6,804 nt of DNA from an uncultured Ruminococcus sp. (GTDB lineage: Bacteria; Bacillota; Clostridia; Oscillospirales; Acutalibacteraceae). Both the position numbers and the translations under genes were made by a program. Numbering within the stretch: the stretch's first letter is position 1; every line of letters starts with the position of its first letter. Shown one piece after another: positions 1 to 6,653 of the stretch. The stretch is taken from the NCBI GenBank assembly GCA_902783815.1, contig CACZSM010000274.1:1-6804 (forward strand), written 5' to 3'. The notes beneath the pieces are model-generated. The model was not told where the DNA came from and made no database searches. It saw nothing but the letters and a program-made list of their open reading frames with translations.

Positions 1-4
1 TAAT

Positions 5-43
5 AAAAGACCAGTGGATTATTTTTGATTCGCTGGTCTTTTT
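5..43 (+). terminator. Intrinsic terminator of the upstream operon
   Basis: The arms at 5-19 and 28-42 pair over about 15 bp (AAAAGACCAG with CTGGTCTTTT, then a weaker part with G-U pairs) around an 8-nt loop. The 3' arm ends in a run of five T. This is a Rho-independent terminator. It presumably ends the gene to the left, which in Firmicutes is usually jag/khpB next to mnmE, but that gene is not visible. A TAA at 1-3 could be its stop codon; this cannot be verified. Confidence 0.85.
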
Positions 44-88
44 GTAATATGATATTTTACATTTTTTATATGATTGGATGTTGATATT

Positions 89-1453
89 ATGGAAAAAACT
101 ATTGCGGCTATTTCTACTCCCCCAGGTGCAGGCGGTATGGGAGTTATAAGAGTTTCAGGAGAAAATGCTGTTGAAACTGTTGAAAACATTTTTCAGAGTA
201 TTTCTGAAAAAAAGGTGTCTAAAATGAAGGGTTATACAGCCGCTTATGGAAAAATAATAGACCGCGGTGAATTTATTGATGAGGCTGTTATACTTGTATT
301 TAAGGCTCCTCACAGCTATACGGGTGAGGATGTTGTGGAGATATCTTGTCATGGAGGAATGTATATTACTAAAAGAGTCCTGAGAGCTGTTCTGGCAAAT
401 GGCGCTGCTCCTGCCGGTCCGGGAGAGTTTACTAAAAGAGCATTTCTCAATGGAAAAATGGGTCTTACTGAAGCTGAGTCTGTTATGGATATTATCTCCG
501 CACAGGGAAAGCAGTCTGCAAGAACTGCTTTGTCTGTATTAGAGGGAAAGTTGAGAAAAAGAATTGAAAGCGTAAGAGATATTCTTGTAGGACTTGCTGC
601 TCACCTCTCCGCCTGGGCAGATTATCCTGAGGATGAAATTCCTGAAATAGACGAAGATCAGCTTATAACAGGTCTTTCGGAAAGCAAGGCAAGACTTGAA
701 AAAATACTTGGTGAATATGATGCCGGTAAGGTCATGAGAGAGGGAGTTGATACAGTAATAGCCGGCAGACCTAATGTTGGTAAATCTACTCTGATGAATC
801 TGCTTTCCGGATGTGAAAGGTCTATTGTTACCAATATCCCAGGCACTACAAGAGATGTTATTGAGGAAACTGTTATGCTTGGAAATATACCATTGAAGCT
901 CTCCGATACTGCCGGTATAAGAAATACTGATGACCCGGTTGAAAGTATTGGAGTGAAAATAGCAAAGGAAAGACTTATGAGTGCCGGACTGATTTTTGCT
1001 GTTTTTGATTCGTCTGAACCTCTTTCTGATGATGATATGGAATTGCTTGAAATGCTGAGTGATGCTCCGGCTGTTGCTGTTATCAATAAAACTGATCTTG
1101 AAAACAGGATAGAAATAGATATTATCCGTGAAAAATGCAGTCATATAGTATTTATTTCTGCCAAAAGCGGCAATGGTTCTGAGATGCTTGCAAAAGAGGT
1201 AGAGAATATTATCGGAACGGATAAGATTGATGCTTCTCAGGGTATGATCGCAAACGAAAGACAAAGATCTGATGCAGAAAATGCTCTTGGTTCTATTAAT
1301 GAAGCATTGGATGCAATTAATATGGGAATAACTTTTGATGCTGTGACAGTTATTATTGAGGATGCTATAAATTCTTTGCTTGAGCTTACGGGGGAAAGAG
1401 TAACTGAAGCTGTTGTCGATAGGGTATTTTCAAATTTTTGTGTAGGCAAATAG
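89..1453 (+). CDS. mnmE: tRNA uridine-5-carboxymethylaminomethyl(34) synthesis GTPase MnmE
   Basis: MnmE (TrmE) is a cytoplasmic GTPase that, with MnmG, installs the carboxymethylaminomethyl group on U34 of tRNAs reading split codon boxes. The 454-residue product matches the usual family length. An N-terminal formyl-tetrahydrofolate-binding domain (about 1-115) carries YTGEDVVE (77-84) and is followed by FTKRAFLNGK (114-123). A helical domain holds an inserted G domain: P-loop GRPNVGKST (226-234), GTTRD (252-256), DTAG (273-276), NKTD (333-336) and SAK (357-359). The protein ends in CVGK, the C-terminal Cys-x-Gly-Lys box typical of MnmE, so the gene is intact. I chose the ATG at 89 because MEKTIAAISTPPG aligns with known N termini. 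An in-frame TTG at 74 would add five residues. The ribosome binding site is weak (GGATG at 76-80). Only 45 nt separate the gene from the upstream terminator, and I see no clear promoter there. Confidence 0.97.
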   Translation: MEKTIAAISTPPGAGGMGVIRVSGENAVETVENIFQSISEKKVSKMKGYTAAYGKIIDRGEFIDEAVILVFKAPHSYTGEDVVEISCHGGMYITKRVLRAVLANGAAPAGPGEFTKRAFLNGKMGLTEAESVMDIISAQGKQSARTALSVLEGKLRKRIESVRDILVGLAAHLSAWADYPEDEIPEIDEDQLITGLSESKARLEKILGEYDAGKVMREGVDTVIAGRPNVGKSTLMNLLSGCERSIVTNIPGTTRDVIEETVMLGNIPLKLSDTAGIRNTDDPVESIGVKIAKERLMSAGLIFAVFDSSEPLSDDDMELLEMLSDAPAVAVINKTDLENRIEIDIIREKCSHIVFISAKSGNGSEMLAKEVENIIGTDKIDASQGMIANERQRSDAENALGSINEALDAINMGITFDAVTVIIEDAINSLLELTGERVTEAVVDRVFSNFCVGK

Positions 1454-1462
1454 GTGGCGTCC

Positions 1463-2548
1463 ATGCAAAAGAAAAGTAATGATACATTTGCCCTGCTTTC
1501 AGCTTTGGGTATTATATTTGTTGTTGATCTTCATTCGTGGAGACCTATGGGTCTGATGTATGATATATTCCCCTATAATTCATTTTTCATGCCGATGTTT
1601 GTTTTCATATCCGGTTATTTTTTCAAAGAAAATTATATTGAAAAACCTTTCAGCTTTATCCTTAAAAAACTGAAAAGGCTTATTATTCCTTATCTTCTGA
1701 TAAACCTTGTTTATATCTGTGGTATTATTCTGGTAAGAAAAATTTACCCTGATGTAGAATGGGACTATGGGTTCAATATACTTACTACTGGTGTTGATTC
1801 CCGACTGACAACTCCAGCCTGGTTTGTACCGTCACTATTCTTTGTAACGATCACTTATTTTATACTAAGACTTATTTTCAGAAAATGGAATCATACAGCT
1901 GCATTTATTATTTTTGCTGTATTGGGAGCTTTCTGCGTTTTTATTGCTCAGACTGAACTTAATAATTCCTATACTGTACTTCTGTTGAAGGTCGGTTTTC
2001 TTATACAGTTTTATGAGTTCGGAGGACTGTATAAAAAATATGCGGAAGCTAAATTCAAAACCATGTCAAAGGTTGGAATAATGATAGTATGTTTTACTAT
2101 AAATTCATTGCTGATTCTTTTTACCAATGAAAATATAGATTACAAGGATATGTATGCAATGACAGGTTTCAGTACCGGTTTTTACTTACTTCCGCTTATT
2201 ACTTTTTTTACGGGTACTGCTTTCTGGCTGTCCTTTGCCGAGCTATTATCTCCGGCTGTAAAAAACAGCAGAATTATCGGTTTTATATCAAAGCATACAT
2301 TCGGTATTATGTTCAATCATCTTTTGTTCTTCCTTTTGCTTGATCTTATAATAATGGTCATACCTTACAGTTCAGATCAGTTCAACTATAAAATATTTTT
2401 TGTAAACGCAGGCTGGTATAAGGCTGATTATATAGATGGTATCAGAATATGGTATTTTATATTTGGTATGGCTGGATCAATGCTCCTTTGTTTTTTCTTT
2501 GACAGGATAAATAAATCTAAGTGTAAAATTATAGTTGGAATAAAATAG
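1463..2548 (+). CDS. Acyltransferase 3 family membrane protein
   Basis: The predicted 361-residue protein is very hydrophobic, with about ten membrane segments (roughly 8-24, 40-54, 71-92, 119-139, 146-163, 172-190, 203-221, 238-258, 273-300 and 327-346). It looks like the acyltransferase 3 family, which moves acetyl or other acyl groups across the membrane onto surface sugars or similar acceptors. Supporting marks are an N-terminal DLH with His24 in the first helix, FFMPMFVFISGYFFK (41-55), KRLIIPYLL (71-79), PAWFVPSLF (118-126) and a late HTFGIMFNHLLF (278-289). The substrate cannot be told. I chose the ATG at 1463 because AGGTGG (1452-1457), overlapping the mnmE stop, lies 5 nt upstream; an in-frame GTG at 1454 is the alternative. 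The 9-nt gap to mnmE suggests co-transcription, although this gene is not part of the usual mnmE-mnmG cluster. No clear terminator follows except perhaps the GC-rich hairpin at 2614-2628. Confidence 0.8.
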   Translation: MQKKSNDTFALLSALGIIFVVDLHSWRPMGLMYDIFPYNSFFMPMFVFISGYFFKENYIEKPFSFILKKLKRLIIPYLLINLVYICGIILVRKIYPDVEWDYGFNILTTGVDSRLTTPAWFVPSLFFVTITYFILRLIFRKWNHTAAFIIFAVLGAFCVFIAQTELNNSYTVLLLKVGFLIQFYEFGGLYKKYAEAKFKTMSKVGIMIVCFTINSLLILFTNENIDYKDMYAMTGFSTGFYLLPLITFFTGTAFWLSFAELLSPAVKNSRIIGFISKHTFGIMFNHLLFFLLLDLIIMVIPYSSDQFNYKIFFVNAGWYKADYIDGIRIWYFIFGMAGSMLLCFFFDRINKSKCKIIVGIK

Positions 2549-2602
2549 ATAATTATAATTTGCTACAATAAGCGTATAGTTTATCCTTAGAAAATGGCAA
2601 CA

Positions 2603-2722
2603 AAAACTCGCCGGGCGGCTTCGCCGCCTTTAAGTGCGCAGCACCATCGTCAGCTTTGCTGACATGGAGAAATGCCCTGACTCTTTAACCATTATGTATG
2701 TTAATAGCTTAAATTGAGTTTT
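2603..2722. other. GC-rich triple-hairpin segment in the gene-free stretch before mnmG
   Basis: The 294 bases between the acyltransferase stop and mnmG contain no convincing gene. Inside them are three consecutive perfect hairpins with 3-nt loops: GGCGGC-TTC-GCCGCC (2614-2628), GTGC-GCA-GCAC (2634-2644) and GTCAGC-TTT-GCTGAC (2649-2663). The last is extended by CCAT/ATGG (2644-2647 and 2664-2667) across one bulged C. The block is flanked by a 7-bp inverted repeat, AAAACTC (2603-2609) and GAGTTTT (2716-2722), and is much more GC-rich than its surroundings. The first hairpin is followed only by TTT, so it is at best a weak terminator for the acyltransferase gene. It could be a dispersed palindromic repeat, a structured RNA, or part of the leader upstream of the mnmG promoter. 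A 22-codon frame (2594-2662) runs through it without a ribosome binding site and is probably not a gene. Confidence 0.5.
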
Positions 2723-2761
2723 AAAAGCCACGCAGGAGAAACATTGAGAGCGCAGGCACTG

Positions 2762-2777
2762 TGTTTCATGTGAAACA
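2762..2777. promoter_or_regulatory. parS: parS-like ParB binding site upstream of mnmG
   Basis: TGTTTCATGTGAAACA matches the Firmicutes parS consensus TGTTTCACGTGAAACA (known from Bacillus subtilis) at 15 of 16 positions. The one change, C to T in the centre, breaks the perfect palindrome. ParB/Spo0J loads onto such sites and spreads along DNA to organise and segregate the origin region. The identical 16-mer recurs at 6654-6669 in front of parA, which supports a real site. It ends one base before the -35 box of the mnmG promoter. Confidence 0.8.
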
Positions 2778-2778
2778 T

Positions 2779-2807
2779 TTTACTTTTGGGACAAAATGAT
2801 GTATAAT
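2779..2807 (+). promoter_or_regulatory. Sigma-A-type promoter of mnmG-rsmG
   Basis: A perfect -10 box TATAAT lies at 2802-2807, with TTTACT (4 of 6 matches to TTGACA) at 2779-2784 and 17-bp spacing. Transcription would begin near 2814, giving a leader of about 29 nt before the mnmG start. The parS-like site directly abuts the -35 box, so ParB bound there could interfere with or modulate initiation (inference). Confidence 0.65.
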
Positions 2808-2842
2808 GTTTGTGTTATTATTTTTTGAAAAGGAAAGATATT

Positions 2843-4738
2843 ATGAAGTTTTTAGCCGGTGAATTTGATGTCGCCGTTATCGGCGCAGGTCATGCAGGAA
2901 TAGAAGCTGGTCTTGCTGCTGCAAGACTTGGCTGTAAAACTGGAGTTTTTACGATCAATATGGATGCCGTGGGTAACTGCCCCTGTAACCCTTCTATAGG
3001 CGGTACTGCTAAGGGTCATTTGGTTAGGGAAATTGATGCTCTCGGCGGAGAAATGGGAAAGGCCGCTGATGAATGTTTCCTGCAAAGCCGTATGCTCAAC
3101 AGGGGTAAGGGTCCGGCTGTGCATAGCCTCCGCGCTCAGATCGACAGACGAGCTTACAGTACAAGAATGAAACATATCCTTGAATTACAGGAAAATCTTG
3201 AACTCCGTCAGGCTGAAATAACTGATCTGCAAATGGATGAAAGCGGTCTGTGGCTTCTTACAACAAGACTGGAGGCTCAGTACCGCGCAAGGGCTGTTGT
3301 CCTTGCAACCGGTACTTACCTTGGAGGTAAAATTTATGTGGGCGATGTTTCCTATGAAAGCGGCCCCGATGGAATGTTCCCGGCTAAGTTTCTGCCGGAT
3401 TCCCTCGAAAAACTCGGTATGACTATCAGACGCTTTAAAACAGGTACTCCTGCAAGAGTGCTAAGATCAAGCATAGATTTCTCTGACCTCGAAGAACAAA
3501 GCGGCGATGACCCGGTTGTGCCCTTTTCCTACGAAACCGATAATATCGGTGATAATAAGGTGAAATGCTATGTAAGCTGGACTAATGACAAAACTAAAAA
3601 GGTTATACTTGATAATATTTCAAGGTCGCCTATGTACAGCGGTAAAATTGAGGGAATAGGCCCAAGATATTGCCCAAGTATCGAGGATAAGATCGTCAGG
3701 TTCGCTGATAAACCAAGACATCAGCTTTTTATTGAACCTTGCGGCATTGATACAGAGGAAATGTATATACAGGGTATGTCTTCCTCTCTCCCGGAGGATG
3801 TTCAGATCAGCTTTTACCATACTATAAAGGGTCTTGAAAACTGCGTTATGATGCGTCCGGCTTATGCAATAGAATACTTCTGCGCTGACCCCGTTCAGAT
3901 GAACTCTACACTTGAATTCAGAGATTTCCCTGGTCTTTATGGCGCTGGACAATTCAACGGAAGCTCCGGTTATGAAGAAGCCGCAGCTCAGGGACTTGTT
4001 GCAGGTATTAACGCCGCTCTGAAAATACTGGGTAAGGAACCAATGCTCCTCGACAGGGCAGGTTCCTATATAGGTACCCTTGTTGATGATCTCGTTACTA
4101 AGGGTTGTAATGACCCCTACAGAATGATGACTTCAAGAAGTGAATACAGACTTATTCTCCGTCAGGATAATGCGGATACAAGGCTTACTCCTATCGGAAG
4201 AAGGGTAGGACTTATTTGTGATGAAAGATGGGAAAAATTCTGCGCTAAACAGGAAAAAATAAAAAGGGAACTTTCAAGAATCAAGAAAACTGTTGTACAT
4301 CCTACTGAACAGGTAAATGAGATCCTGAGAAGTCATGGTACATCTGAAATATCGACAGGTATAAGACTTATTGAACTCTTGAAAAGACCTGAGCTTAATT
4401 ATGAAATACTTGCTCCCATAGATGATACAAGAACTGAAACAGACAGAAATGTTATTGAACAGGTGGAAATTGAGATCAAATATGAGGGTTATATAAAAAG
4501 ACAGCTTATTATTATTGAACAGATGCGAAAACTGGAATCAAAAAGACTTCCGGATAATATTGATTACAGTAAAATAGATGGTCTGAGCCTTGAATCAAGA
4601 GAAAAACTGAATAAGATTCGTCCGGAAAATATAGGTCAGGCAAGCAGAATTTCTGGAGTAAGTCCGGCTGATATATCTGTACTTGTTATTTATCTTTCTG
4701 CACTCAGAAATAAGGGAGGTGCATCAGGTGATAACTGA
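2843..4738 (+). CDS. mnmG: tRNA uridine-5-carboxymethylaminomethyl(34) synthesis enzyme MnmG
   Basis: MnmG (GidA) is the FAD- and NADH-dependent partner of MnmE in modifying tRNA wobble uridine 34. The 631-residue product matches the usual family length. It shows the FAD-binding Rossmann motif VIGAGHAG (12-19), CPCNPSIGG followed by AKGHLVREIDALGG (47-70), KGPAVHSLRAQ (89-99), ATGTYLGGKIYVG (155-167) and a second conserved cysteine in RYCPS (Cys277). MMTSRSEYRLILRQDNADTR (428-447) is a family hallmark. The C-terminal region (about 550-631) is the helical part that contacts MnmE and tRNA in known structures. I chose the ATG at 2843 because AGGA (2831-2834) sits 8 nt upstream and MKFLAGEFDVAVIGAG aligns with the family; an in-frame start at 2810 would add 11 residues and lies almost on the -10 box. 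rsmG overlaps its last 11 nt. Codon choice here is more mixed (ATC, CTC, GGC) than in the downstream noc-like gene. Confidence 0.98.
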   Translation: MKFLAGEFDVAVIGAGHAGIEAGLAAARLGCKTGVFTINMDAVGNCPCNPSIGGTAKGHLVREIDALGGEMGKAADECFLQSRMLNRGKGPAVHSLRAQIDRRAYSTRMKHILELQENLELRQAEITDLQMDESGLWLLTTRLEAQYRARAVVLATGTYLGGKIYVGDVSYESGPDGMFPAKFLPDSLEKLGMTIRRFKTGTPARVLRSSIDFSDLEEQSGDDPVVPFSYETDNIGDNKVKCYVSWTNDKTKKVILDNISRSPMYSGKIEGIGPRYCPSIEDKIVRFADKPRHQLFIEPCGIDTEEMYIQGMSSSLPEDVQISFYHTIKGLENCVMMRPAYAIEYFCADPVQMNSTLEFRDFPGLYGAGQFNGSSGYEEAAAQGLVAGINAALKILGKEPMLLDRAGSYIGTLVDDLVTKGCNDPYRMMTSRSEYRLILRQDNADTRLTPIGRRVGLICDERWEKFCAKQEKIKRELSRIKKTVVHPTEQVNEILRSHGTSEISTGIRLIELLKRPELNYEILAPIDDTRTETDRNVIEQVEIEIKYEGYIKRQLIIIEQMRKLESKRLPDNIDYSKIDGLSLESREKLNKIRPENIGQASRISGVSPADISVLVIYLSALRNKGGASGDN

Positions 4739-5429
4739 TACAGTAAAAAAATGGTGCGTTGAAAATAATATACCCATTACGGATAAACAGCTTGCTAAGT
4801 TTTCTCTGTACGCTGATCTACTTAAGGAATGGAACCAGAAAATGAACCTCACGGCAATTACTGATGATGAGGGAATAGCTGTAAAGCATTTTATAGACAG
4901 TATTACAGTATTGCAGTCATGTGATATCAGGGGAAGCGTTATTGATATCGGAACCGGCGCAGGTTTTCCTGGAATACCACTGAAAATAATGCAGCCGGAT
5001 ATAAGTCTGACTTTGCTTGACAGTCTGAATAAAAGACTTGTATTTCTTTCTGAGGTGTGCAGTAAAATTGAAATAGATGCTGAGATCGTACACAGCAGAG
5101 CAGAAGAAGGTGCTTTAAAATCTCAGTACAGGGAAAAATATGATATAGCCGTATCAAGGGCAGTCGCAAATCTTCCGGCGCTTTGTGAATACTGTATCCC
5201 GTATGTAAAAACCGGAGGTCTTTTTATTTCTCTAAAAGGTCCTGACGGTGAAAATGAACTTTCAGCTTCTGAAAATGCAATCAAGGTTCTTGGTGGAAAA
5301 GTTGAAAATGTAAGAGGTCTGGTACTCCCGGATAATAGCTCCCGTACTATGATAATGATAAGAAAAATATCGCCTACTCCGGGAAAATATCCGCGGAGAG
5401 GTCAAAAAATCAATAAGAATCCACTATAA
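4728..5429 (+). CDS. rsmG: 16S rRNA (guanine(527)-N(7))-methyltransferase RsmG
   Basis: RsmG (GidB) uses S-adenosylmethionine to methylate N7 of a guanine in the 530 loop of 16S rRNA (G527 in E. coli numbering); loss is known to give low-level streptomycin resistance. The 233-residue product shows the SAM-binding motif VIDIGTGAGFPGIPL (71-85), the acidic end of strand 2 in LLDS (96-99), SRAVANLP (143-150), VKTGGLFISLKG (160-171) and the conserved tail PTPGKYPRRG (216-225). I chose the GTG at 4728 because a near-perfect GGGAGGTG (4714-4721) ends 6 nt upstream and lies inside the mnmG coding region. This start overlaps the mnmG end by 11 nt, so translation is probably coupled and both genes share the promoter at 2779-2807. 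A terminator follows 7 nt after the stop. Confidence 0.97.
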   Translation: MITDTVKKWCVENNIPITDKQLAKFSLYADLLKEWNQKMNLTAITDDEGIAVKHFIDSITVLQSCDIRGSVIDIGTGAGFPGIPLKIMQPDISLTLLDSLNKRLVFLSEVCSKIEIDAEIVHSRAEEGALKSQYREKYDIAVSRAVANLPALCEYCIPYVKTGGLFISLKGPDGENELSASENAIKVLGGKVENVRGLVLPDNSSRTMIMIRKISPTPGKYPRRGQKINKNPL

Positions 5430-5436
5430 AAACGGC

Positions 5437-5481
5437 GGAGTTTTCAACAGGTGTTAAAAACTATGTTGAAAACTCCTTTTT
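5437..5481 (+). terminator. Intrinsic terminator after rsmG
   Basis: GGAGTTTTCAACA (5437-5449) pairs perfectly over 13 bp with TGTTGAAAACTCC (5464-5476) around a 14-nt loop, followed by five T (5477-5481). It ends the mnmG-rsmG operon and separates it from the noc-like gene, which therefore needs its own promoter. Confidence 0.9.
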
Positions 5482-5601
5482 ATATTAAAAAATACCCATT
5501 TTATCGGCTTTTTTTATTGTTGATAATAGTAAATATACGGCAGGTTTTCCACTAAAATTAAATAATATGGTTGAAATCTGAATTTTCAGGAGGGACAGAA
5601 T

Positions 5602-5631
5602 ATGACAAAAGATACAAATAAAATGTGGTAA
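5602..5631 (+). CDS. Possible 9-codon leader ORF before the noc-like gene
   Basis: An ATG at 5602 opens the frame MTKDTNKMW, ending in TAA at 5629-5631. A perfect AGGAGGG (5588-5594) lies 7 nt upstream, a better ribosome binding site than that of the gene that follows. The frame is not in phase with the noc-like gene and stops 28 nt before its start. It could be a short leader peptide affecting expression downstream, the remnant of an older start, or chance. The surrounding 5482-5659 stretch is AT-rich and I found no convincing sigma-A promoter in it; the best candidates (TTGAAA at 5571, GATAAT at 5632) are poorly spaced. If transcription starts near 5608 or later, this frame is not translated. 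Confidence 0.25.
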   Translation: MTKDTNKMW

Positions 5632-5659
5632 GATAATGTCATAGAAGGGAGCTGTCAGT

Positions 5660-6496
5660 ATGCTGTTAAACTTAAGCTTAGATAAAAAAATAGTTGAAAT
5701 ACCAATAGTACAGATCAGACCAGGAAAAACAAAGGTCAGGAAAATATTTGAGCAGAGCAAAATGAAAGAACTGGCTCAAAGTATAGGAAAAAACGGTCTG
5801 ATACATCCGATAGAGGTACGAAAGATCGGCTCAGATGAATATGAAGTAATATCCGGAGAAAGAAGATTAAGAGCTGCTGTAATGTGTGGAAAGAGGAAAA
5901 TTCAGTGCATAGTTATTGACTGTGACGAAAAGCAGGCAGGCATAATATCTCTGACGGAAAATATACAGCGCCGTGATCTGAATATATTTGAGGAAGCCCA
6001 GAGCATCGAAAGACTGATGAAGGAATATGGCATGACACGACAGGAGGTAGCATTAAGGACTGGCAGGAATCTGGCGGATGTTATAAACAGAATTAAGCTA
6101 TTGAAATTAGAAGAGGAAGAAAGAACTATAATGATGAAGTATATGCTGACAGAATATCATGCGTATGCTCTGCTCAGAATAGAGGATCCTGTAATACGAA
6201 GGGTAGCGCTGAGCGAGGTAATAGAAAAGGGAATGAATGTAAGGCAGACTGAAAAGTACATAGAAGAAATACTTGAGGGCGGTTTCACGAAATATGAAAG
6301 GAAACAAAAGAATAAACTCATTATAAAGAATATAGAGATATTTGAAAATTCCATAAGCAAAGCAATTGATCTTATGCAGGAATCAGGACTTGATGCGGAT
6401 GCGGAAAAAACGGAGGAATCCGGATATATAGAATATACCATCAGGATACCGAAAAGAAGAAGGATAAAGGAAAAAAAGAATACGAAAACAGCTTGA
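5660..6496 (+). CDS. noc: Noc-like ParB/Spo0J family DNA-binding protein
   Basis: The 278-residue protein belongs to the ParB family of CTP-dependent DNA clamps. It has the N-terminal nucleotide-binding boxes SGERRLRAA (65-73) and ENIQRRDLN (100-108), a helix-turn-helix (about 125-150) and a C-terminal dimerisation part. Its place between rsmG and parA is that of noc in B. subtilis, and two regions recall Noc: VIEKGMNVRQTEKYIEEILE (187-206) and the tail YIEYTIRIPK (256-265). Noc keeps the division septum off the nucleoid; whether this protein does so is inference. Unlike Noc as I recall it, it lacks the N-terminal extension with the membrane-binding amphipathic helix: the conserved core begins near residue 10. 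The recognition region reads GRNLADVIN (135-143) where ParB and Noc usually have GKSRS or GKGQS. Isoleucine is coded mostly by ATA (about 27 of 36 by hand count). The ATG at 5660 follows AAGGGAG (5645-5651) by 8 nt. A function as the main ParB cannot be excluded, since the gene after parA is not visible. Confidence 0.85.
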   Translation: MLLNLSLDKKIVEIPIVQIRPGKTKVRKIFEQSKMKELAQSIGKNGLIHPIEVRKIGSDEYEVISGERRLRAAVMCGKRKIQCIVIDCDEKQAGIISLTENIQRRDLNIFEEAQSIERLMKEYGMTRQEVALRTGRNLADVINRIKLLKLEEEERTIMMKYMLTEYHAYALLRIEDPVIRRVALSEVIEKGMNVRQTEKYIEEILEGGFTKYERKQKNKLIIKNIEIFENSISKAIDLMQESGLDADAEKTEESGYIEYTIRIPKRRRIKEKKNTKTA

Positions 6497-6511
6497 ATAA
6501 TATACCCCAAT

Positions 6512-6557
6512 AGTCACAAGGCGAAGGACGGAAAGTCTTTCGTCTTGTGACTTTTTT
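6512..6557 (+). terminator. Strong intrinsic terminator after the noc-like gene
   Basis: The arms at 6512-6529 and 6535-6552 pair over 18 bp with two G-U pairs (AGTCACAAG with CTTGTGACT at the base) around a GGAAA loop, followed by a run of T to 6557. It isolates the noc-like gene from parA, so the two are separate transcription units. Confidence 0.93.
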
Positions 6558-6602
6558 AGTAAAGTACCTATGAGAAACCCTAAAATAATTTGCTGTAGGG
6601 TG

Positions 6603-6631
6603 TTTAAATTTCGGAAGATATCTGTTATAAT
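6603..6631 (+). promoter_or_regulatory. Sigma-A-type promoter of parA
   Basis: A perfect TATAAT (6626-6631) is preceded by TG at 6623-6624, giving an extended -10 element. TTTAAA at 6603-6608 (4 of 6 matches) is a plausible -35 box at 17-bp spacing. Transcription would start near 6638, placing the parS-like site at 6654-6669 inside the transcribed leader. Confidence 0.7.
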
Positions 6632-6653
6632 AGTAGGGCAGTGAAATTGTAAA

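Noticed and set aside
539..1264. Long antisense open frame opposite mnmE (with a second one at 658-1086)
   Set aside because: It lies wholly inside an intact, motif-complete mnmE on the other strand, has no recognisable domain, and is best explained as a shadow of the codon bias.
2594..2662. 22-codon frame running through the three hairpins
   Set aside because: There is no ribosome binding site upstream of the ATG, and the frame consists largely of the hairpin arms.
2736..2745. GAGAAACATT resembling a parS half-site 34 bp before the mnmG parS-like site
   Set aside because: Only one arm is present, with one mismatch; ParB normally needs both arms.
5545..5553. TTTTCCACT, a possible DnaA box
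   Set aside because: Only 7 of 9 bases match TTATCCACA and it stands alone, so it does not support an origin here although the cluster is usually origin-proximal.
5485..5760. Antisense open frame across the leader and start of the noc-like gene
   Set aside because: It overlaps the conserved coding start on the other strand, and its product is an unremarkable hydrophobic stretch typical of an antisense frame in AT-rich DNA.
6577..6601. ACCCTA/TAGGGT inverted repeat upstream of the parA promoter
   Set aside because: The stem is only 6 bp with a 13-nt loop, too weak to call an operator or a terminator without a second copy.
6608..6619. ATTTCGGAAGAT between the -35 and -10 of parA as a Noc-type binding site
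   Set aside because: It matches the Noc site only if gaps are allowed, and it is not a palindrome, so it is not distinguishable from chance.
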